A DNA stretch of 64,000 nucleotides. It comes from Bacillota bacterium. Its GTDB lineage: Bacteria; Bacillota; Clostridia; Christensenellales; Aristaeellaceae. Shown here in pieces: positions 60,541-64,000 of this stretch. The stretch is from NCBI GenBank assembly GCA_023425025.1, contig JAFADG010000020.1:62001-126000 (forward strand). Reading direction: 5' to 3'. Numbering within the stretch: position 1 is the first letter of the stretch; the number at the start of each line of letters is the position of its first letter. Both the position numbers and the translations under genes were made by a program. The notes below the pieces were generated by a model. The model had not been told where the DNA came from and did not search any database. It worked only from the letters and a program-made list of their open reading frames with translations.

Positions 60541-60579
60541 GGGAAGAGGTGTGAATCGACTTCGCGCCTCTTCCCTTTT
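60541..60579 (+). terminator. Attenuator-like hairpin between mglB and mglA
   Basis: GGGAAGAGGTGTGAA and TTCGCGCCTCTTCCC form a 15-bp stem (some G-U pairs) with a 5-base loop, then TTTT. It lies 30 bases past the mglB stop and 26 before mglA, so partial termination would raise binding-protein levels over transporter. Confidence 0.8.
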
Positions 60580-60605
60580 GATCGTGACAAAGAGCGGTGA
60601 TTTTC

Positions 60606-62126
60606 ATGGGAGAAAAGGCTGTCCAATACCTGCTTGAGATGATTGATATCGAAAAGCAGTTTCCGGGCGTTCGCGCGCTGGACAAAGCGCAATTGAAACT
60701 CAGACCCGGTACCGTTCACGCGCTGATGGGCGAAAACGGCGCGGGAAAATCCACATTGATGAAATGCCTGTTTGGCATATACAAAAAAGACGCCGGCACG
60801 ATCCTCATGGAAGGGGCGAGCGTCGATTTTTCCGATCCCAGGCATGCGCTGGATCATGGCGTGGCCATGGTCCATCAGGAATTGAACCAGGTGCTGCGCC
60901 GCAGCGTGATGGAAAATGTCTGGCTGGGCAGGTTCCCCGTCAGGAACAGGTTCATCGACGGGAAAAAAATGTATGAGGATACCATCCGCGTTTTTCGCGA
61001 GTTGAGCATTGATGTAAGCCCCAGGGAGATCATTGGCAACCTGTCTGTGGCAAGGCGCCAGATGGTGGAAATCGCCAAGGCGGTTTCCTACAATGCCAAA
61101 ATTGTCGTGCTGGACGAGCCGACTTCCTCGCTGACGCAAAGCGAAGTGGAGCATTTGTTTGCGATCATCCGGCAGCTCAAAGAAAAAGATGTAGGCATCA
61201 TTTATATTTCCCATAAAATGGATGAGATATTGCGCATTTCCGACGATGTGACCATCATGCGGGACGGCCAATGGATCGCCACACGGCCCGCAAAAGAGCT
61301 TGACACCAACGAGATCATCCGCCTGATGGTCAACCGTGACCTCAAGCAGCGTTTTCCCGAAAAAAAGAACGTTCCGGGGGAAGTGCTTTTGGAAGTGAGC
61401 AGCCTGACCGGGAAGTATGAGCCCGCCTGCCATGATGTAAGCTTTACGTTGCATAAGGGCGAAGTGCTCGGCGTTGCCGGCCTGGTCGGCTCGCGCCGCA
61501 CGGAGCTACTCAACACGCTCTTTGGCGTGAACACAAGGGGAAATGGAAATATCCGGCTGCATGGCAGGCAGATTCAAAACAAAACGCCCGAGGCGGCGAT
61601 CAGGAACGGCTTTGCCCTGATTACCGAGGAGCGGCGGGCCACGGGCATTTTCCCGGTCATGAGCCTTACGTTCAACGCCACCATCTCCAACATGCTTTCC
61701 TACGGCAAGGCGCTTCTTTCCAACAGAAAAATGAGCAAGGATACCAAATGGGTGATCGACAGCCTGAAGGTGAAGACGCCCGGCCAGCGGTCGCCCATAC
61801 GCAGCCTGTCGGGCGGCAATCAGCAAAAGGTGATTATTGGCCGGTGGCTTTTGACCAGACCCGAAATCCTGCTGCTGGATGAACCTACAAGAGGTATCGA
61901 CGTTGGCGCGAAATTTGAAATATATCAGCTGATTCTGCAGCTTGCGCAGGAGGGAAAGGGCATTGTGATGGTGTCCTCTGAAATGCCGGAGCTGATTGGC
62001 ATCTGCGACCGCATACTCGTCATGTCGGGCGGCAGAATGGCTGGTATCGTGAAACGCGGCGAGGATTTTGGCGGTATCGAAGGCGAGCAGGAAGCAATCC
62101 TCCGCCTGGCCGCAAAATACGTATAG
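60606..62126 (+). CDS. mglA: Galactoside ABC transporter ATP-binding protein
   Basis: A 506-residue double ATPase. First half: Walker A GENGAGKST, VMENVWLGRFPV, VARRQMVEIAKAVSYN, Walker B VVLDEPTSSLT. Second half: GLVGSRRTE, LSGGNQQKVIIGRWL, LLLDEPTRGIDVGAK. ATG 60606 with GAGCGGTGA upstream is preferred over GTG 60597. It energises MglC. Confidence 0.93.
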   Translation: MGEKAVQYLLEMIDIEKQFPGVRALDKAQLKLRPGTVHALMGENGAGKSTLMKCLFGIYKKDAGTILMEGASVDFSDPRHALDHGVAMVHQELNQVLRRSVMENVWLGRFPVRNRFIDGKKMYEDTIRVFRELSIDVSPREIIGNLSVARRQMVEIAKAVSYNAKIVVLDEPTSSLTQSEVEHLFAIIRQLKEKDVGIIYISHKMDEILRISDDVTIMRDGQWIATRPAKELDTNEIIRLMVNRDLKQRFPEKKNVPGEVLLEVSSLTGKYEPACHDVSFTLHKGEVLGVAGLVGSRRTELLNTLFGVNTRGNGNIRLHGRQIQNKTPEAAIRNGFALITEERRATGIFPVMSLTFNATISNMLSYGKALLSNRKMSKDTKWVIDSLKVKTPGQRSPIRSLSGGNQQKVIIGRWLLTRPEILLLDEPTRGIDVGAKFEIYQLILQLAQEGKGIVMVSSEMPELIGICDRILVMSGGRMAGIVKRGEDFGGIEGEQEAILRLAAKYV

Positions 62127-62141
62127 AGCGAGGGATGAGGC

Positions 62142-63173
62142 ATGGAAAAGACAAGAAGAATCGACAACAGAAAAGTCGGCGAGTTTCTGCTCAACTACGC
62201 CTTGTACATTATTCTCATTGCGATTCTGGTGACAGTGAGCATCATCCGGCCAAACTTTGTGGCGCTCTCCAACATTCTGAACATCTTAAAGCAGGCGTCC
62301 ACAAAGGGGATACTGGCCTTGGGCTGCGCCGGCATCATTGTGCTTGCGGGCACCGACCTTTCCATCGGCCGGCTGCTTGGCTTAAGCGCCGCGGTGACCG
62401 CGTCCATGGTTCAGTCCGTCACCTACGCCTCGCGCTATTATCAGGGCATGACCTCGCAATTGCCGCTGATCGTGCCGTTTCTGGCCGCGATTGCGATCAG
62501 CGTGATCTTCAGCGCCATCAACGGATTTGGCGTGGCCAAGCTGCATATGCACGCGTTCATCATCACCCTGGGCACGCAGCTGATTGCCTTTGGCGCCAAC
62601 AGCATCTATATCGAAGCCCAGCCCTCCGGGTCAGCCCAGGCGCTGTCGACTTTTGAACAAGGGTTCCTCGATGCGGGCGCGGGAAATCTGATGCTCGGAG
62701 GCATGAAGATTCCCTTGTCGGTCATCTACTTCCTGCTGCTGGCGGTGGTTATGTGGGTCGTGTGGAACAAGACAAGGCTGGGCAAGAACATGTTTGCCGT
62801 GGGCGGTAACACGGAAGCCGCCGCGGTGTCCGGCGTCAACGTGGATCGGACGATCATGTCGGTGTTCCTGATGGCCGGCGTACTGTACGGCATCGCTTCC
62901 TTTCTGGAGGCGGCCCGCATCCAATCGGTTGGTGCGAATACGGGCATCAATTACGAGCTGGATGCCATTTCGGCCTGCGTCATCGGCGGCGTCTCCTTCT
63001 CGGGCGGCGTGGGCACGATACAGGGCGTCGTCATCGGTGCGATCATCCTGCAGGCCATCAACTACTCCTTGTATTTTCTGCAGGTCAACGCCTACTGGCA
63101 GTACATTATCAGGGGTTTGATCATTGTACTGGCCGTGGCCATCGACGTACGCAAGTCCCTTGTGAAGAGGTAA
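62142..63173 (+). CDS. mglC: Galactoside ABC transporter permease
   Basis: A 343-residue permease with helices such as YALYIILIAILVTVSIIRP. Family blocks are AGTDLSIGRLLGLSAAVTAS, KLHMHAFIITLGTQLIAFG and CVIGGVSFSGGVGTIQGVVI. GAGGGATGAGG lies before ATG, 15 bases after mglA. The MglC-type loop with YQGMTSQLPL is present. Confidence 0.93.
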   Translation: MEKTRRIDNRKVGEFLLNYALYIILIAILVTVSIIRPNFVALSNILNILKQASTKGILALGCAGIIVLAGTDLSIGRLLGLSAAVTASMVQSVTYASRYYQGMTSQLPLIVPFLAAIAISVIFSAINGFGVAKLHMHAFIITLGTQLIAFGANSIYIEAQPSGSAQALSTFEQGFLDAGAGNLMLGGMKIPLSVIYFLLLAVVMWVVWNKTRLGKNMFAVGGNTEAAAVSGVNVDRTIMSVFLMAGVLYGIASFLEAARIQSVGANTGINYELDAISACVIGGVSFSGGVGTIQGVVIGAIILQAINYSLYFLQVNAYWQYIIRGLIIVLAVAIDVRKSLVKR

Positions 63174-63177
63174 TAGC

Positions 63178-63375
63178 ATGAATCTTGGCAAAAACGAACG
63201 CGATTTGCGATCAAGCACGGACGCGGGAAAAAAGGCGGCGCAGCGGTCAAGGGGGATGCGGGAATCTCTCTACCGTCATATCCATGTGTCTGTCCGTACG
63301 ATGAACATCATCATATGCGTGCTCGCCCTCCTGCTCATTGCAAGCATCGCAATGGGCGTGATTCAAGGCCGGTAG
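63178..63375 (+). CDS. Small single-pass membrane protein in the mgl operon
   Basis: A 65-residue protein starting 4 bases after mglC, with AAGAGG 7 bases upstream. Its N-terminal 40 residues are strongly basic and polar (NERDLRSSTDAGKKAAQRSR). One membrane helix follows (MNIIICVLALLLIASIAMGV). The layout is N-in with a short external tail. I do not recognise a family. Position and coupling suggest a helper or regulator of the transporter, but this is inference. Confidence 0.8.
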   Translation: MNLGKNERDLRSSTDAGKKAAQRSRGMRESLYRHIHVSVRTMNIIICVLALLLIASIAMGVIQGR

Positions 63376-63410
63376 CAGCCTTCCGGCCTGTATGCACAGC
63401 CTTTGTCCAC

Positions 63411-63435
63411 CAGCGCTGAAGGGCGCTGTTTTTTT
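63411..63435 (+). terminator. Terminator of the mgl operon
   Basis: CAGCGC-TGAAGG-GCGCTG followed by TTTTTTT, 36 bases past the small membrane protein stop. Confidence 0.9.
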
Positions 63436-63521
63436 ATGCCCTCGTTTTCCTGGCACAGGTATCATATTCCCAATATTTCGCCCGGCTTCGTGCTGTTTTT
63501 CATGATTCCATATATTGTGGG

Positions 63522-63550
63522 TTGTTCTGATTGCACAAATATACTATAGT
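63522..63550 (+). promoter_or_regulatory. Probable promoter of the chitinase-like gene
   Basis: TTGTTC (63522-63527), 17 bases, TATAGT (63545-63550). Confidence 0.5.
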
Positions 63551-63583
63551 AATTCAGTATTTATTTAGCAGAAAGGGGCTTTC

Positions 63584-64000
63584 TTGCGAGTGAAAACGAA
63601 TAGGTTTACAAAGGCACTGGGCGCAGGGCTGACGGTGCTGATACTGTGCACCATGTCCTTGGGCGCTGCCGCCGCGGCCGACACGTTGAAGCCAACCAAG
63701 CCCACAGGCTTGACGGCAGCCAGTGTGGATACGACTTCGGTGCGTCTCACCTGGCAGAAATCCACAGACAACGTGGGTGTGGCTTCCTACGCCGTGTACA
63801 AGGACCAGGCATACCTGACTTATACGAAAAATACGGAAGCAACGGTTACCGGGCTTGCGCCGGGGACTGCGTATGTCTTTTATGTGGCCGCCCAGGACGC
63901 GGCCGGCAACATCTCCGGCGCCAGTGAAAAGATTACCGTGACCACCAAGGGCGGCGGTACGGCAGGCAAAATTATTGCCGGTTACTACGCCGGCTGGGCA
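63584..64000 (+). CDS. Secreted FN3-GH18 chitinase-like protein (N-terminal fragment)
   Basis: 139 codons are visible. TTG 63584 has GAAAGGGG 5 bases upstream; GTG 63590 is an alternative. The signal peptide (KALGAGLTVLILCTMSLGAA, cleavage near AAAAD) is followed by a fibronectin type III domain (PTKPTGLTAASVDTTSVRLT to EKITVTT). After a glycine linker comes GKIIAGYYAGWA, the characteristic first strand of a GH18 chitinase barrel, where the window ends. It probably degrades chitin or related N-acetylglucosamine polymers outside the cell. It is on its own promoter. Confidence 0.85.
   Translation, partial: MRVKTNRFTKALGAGLTVLILCTMSLGAAAAADTLKPTKPTGLTAASVDTTSVRLTWQKSTDNVGVASYAVYKDQAYLTYTKNTEATVTGLAPGTAYVFYVAAQDAAGNISGASEKITVTTKGGGTAGKIIAGYYAGWA

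Overview
The window looks like a chromosomal piece of a spore-forming, anaerobic, heterotrophic Firmicute (Clostridia-like). The evidence is a gerA-type germinant receptor operon, a T-box leader in front of a lysyl-tRNA synthetase, sigma-A-type promoters (TTGACA-17-TATAAT), AGGAGG ribosome binding sites, GTG/TTG starts and many sugar/peptide ABC importers. GC content is clearly above 50 percent by eye. No rRNA, tRNA, phage gene, transposase or CRISPR array was seen. Genus cannot be fixed from this sequence.

Layout. 1-4.5 kb: edge of an MBL-fold hydrolase, an L-cysteine desulfidase-like protein (UPF0597), a DUF2075-type nuclease/helicase-like ATPase, a YjdF-like membrane protein and a small ferredoxin. 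4.7-6.7 kb: a divergent lysS with a T-box leader that is interrupted by a 160-bp palindromic repeat. 6.7-9.1 kb: a PAS-GGDEF-EAL protein with a degenerate GGDEF. 9.4-15 kb: first oligopeptide ABC operon (minus). 15-20.5 kb: C39-like protein, AraC regulator with two GyrI-like proteins, a small conserved-looking protein, a PhnP-like hydrolase. 20.4-22.5 kb: GH38-like/DUF5054 glycosidase. 23-29.5 kb: second oligopeptide ABC operon (plus). 29.6-31.2 kb: HAD hydrolase and AraC regulator. 31.3-40.4 kb: a near-complete myo-inositol catabolic operon, iolR-J-C-A-G-B-D-E (minus). 40.5-46 kb: GH105 unsaturated glycuronyl hydrolase, a Cys-rich protein, heparinase II/III-like and DUF2264 proteins. 46-49.8 kb: gerB-gerA-gerC. 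50-51.6 kb: OGG-type DNA glycosylase and PHP phosphoesterase. 51.8-56.6 kb: LacI regulator and RbsACB-like importer. 56.9-59.2 kb: a Cys-rich triple-repeat protein of unknown family, a molybdopterin-domain lipoprotein and a PanE-like reductase. 59.4-63.4 kb: mglB-A-C with a tiny membrane protein. 63.6 kb to the edge: a secreted FN3-GH18 chitinase-like protein.

How it works together. The window is dominated by scavenging: two peptide importers, two monosaccharide/polyol importers, inositol breakdown and cytoplasmic processing of unsaturated uronate oligosaccharides. The iol operon has no transporter of its own, so one of the two sugar ABC systems is a candidate inositol importer (inference). 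A LacI-type operator lies upstream of both the LacI gene and the RbsACB-like operon, giving a self-contained regulatory circuit.

Most unusual features: (1) two copies of a fully palindromic ~160-bp element, one inside the lysS T-box leader; (2) two copies of a 61-bp element with compensatory base changes in its hairpin; (3) a 157-residue triple-repeat Cys/Asp protein that I do not recognise; (4) an AraC regulator followed by a single and a tandem GyrI-like ligand-binding protein without DNA-binding domains.
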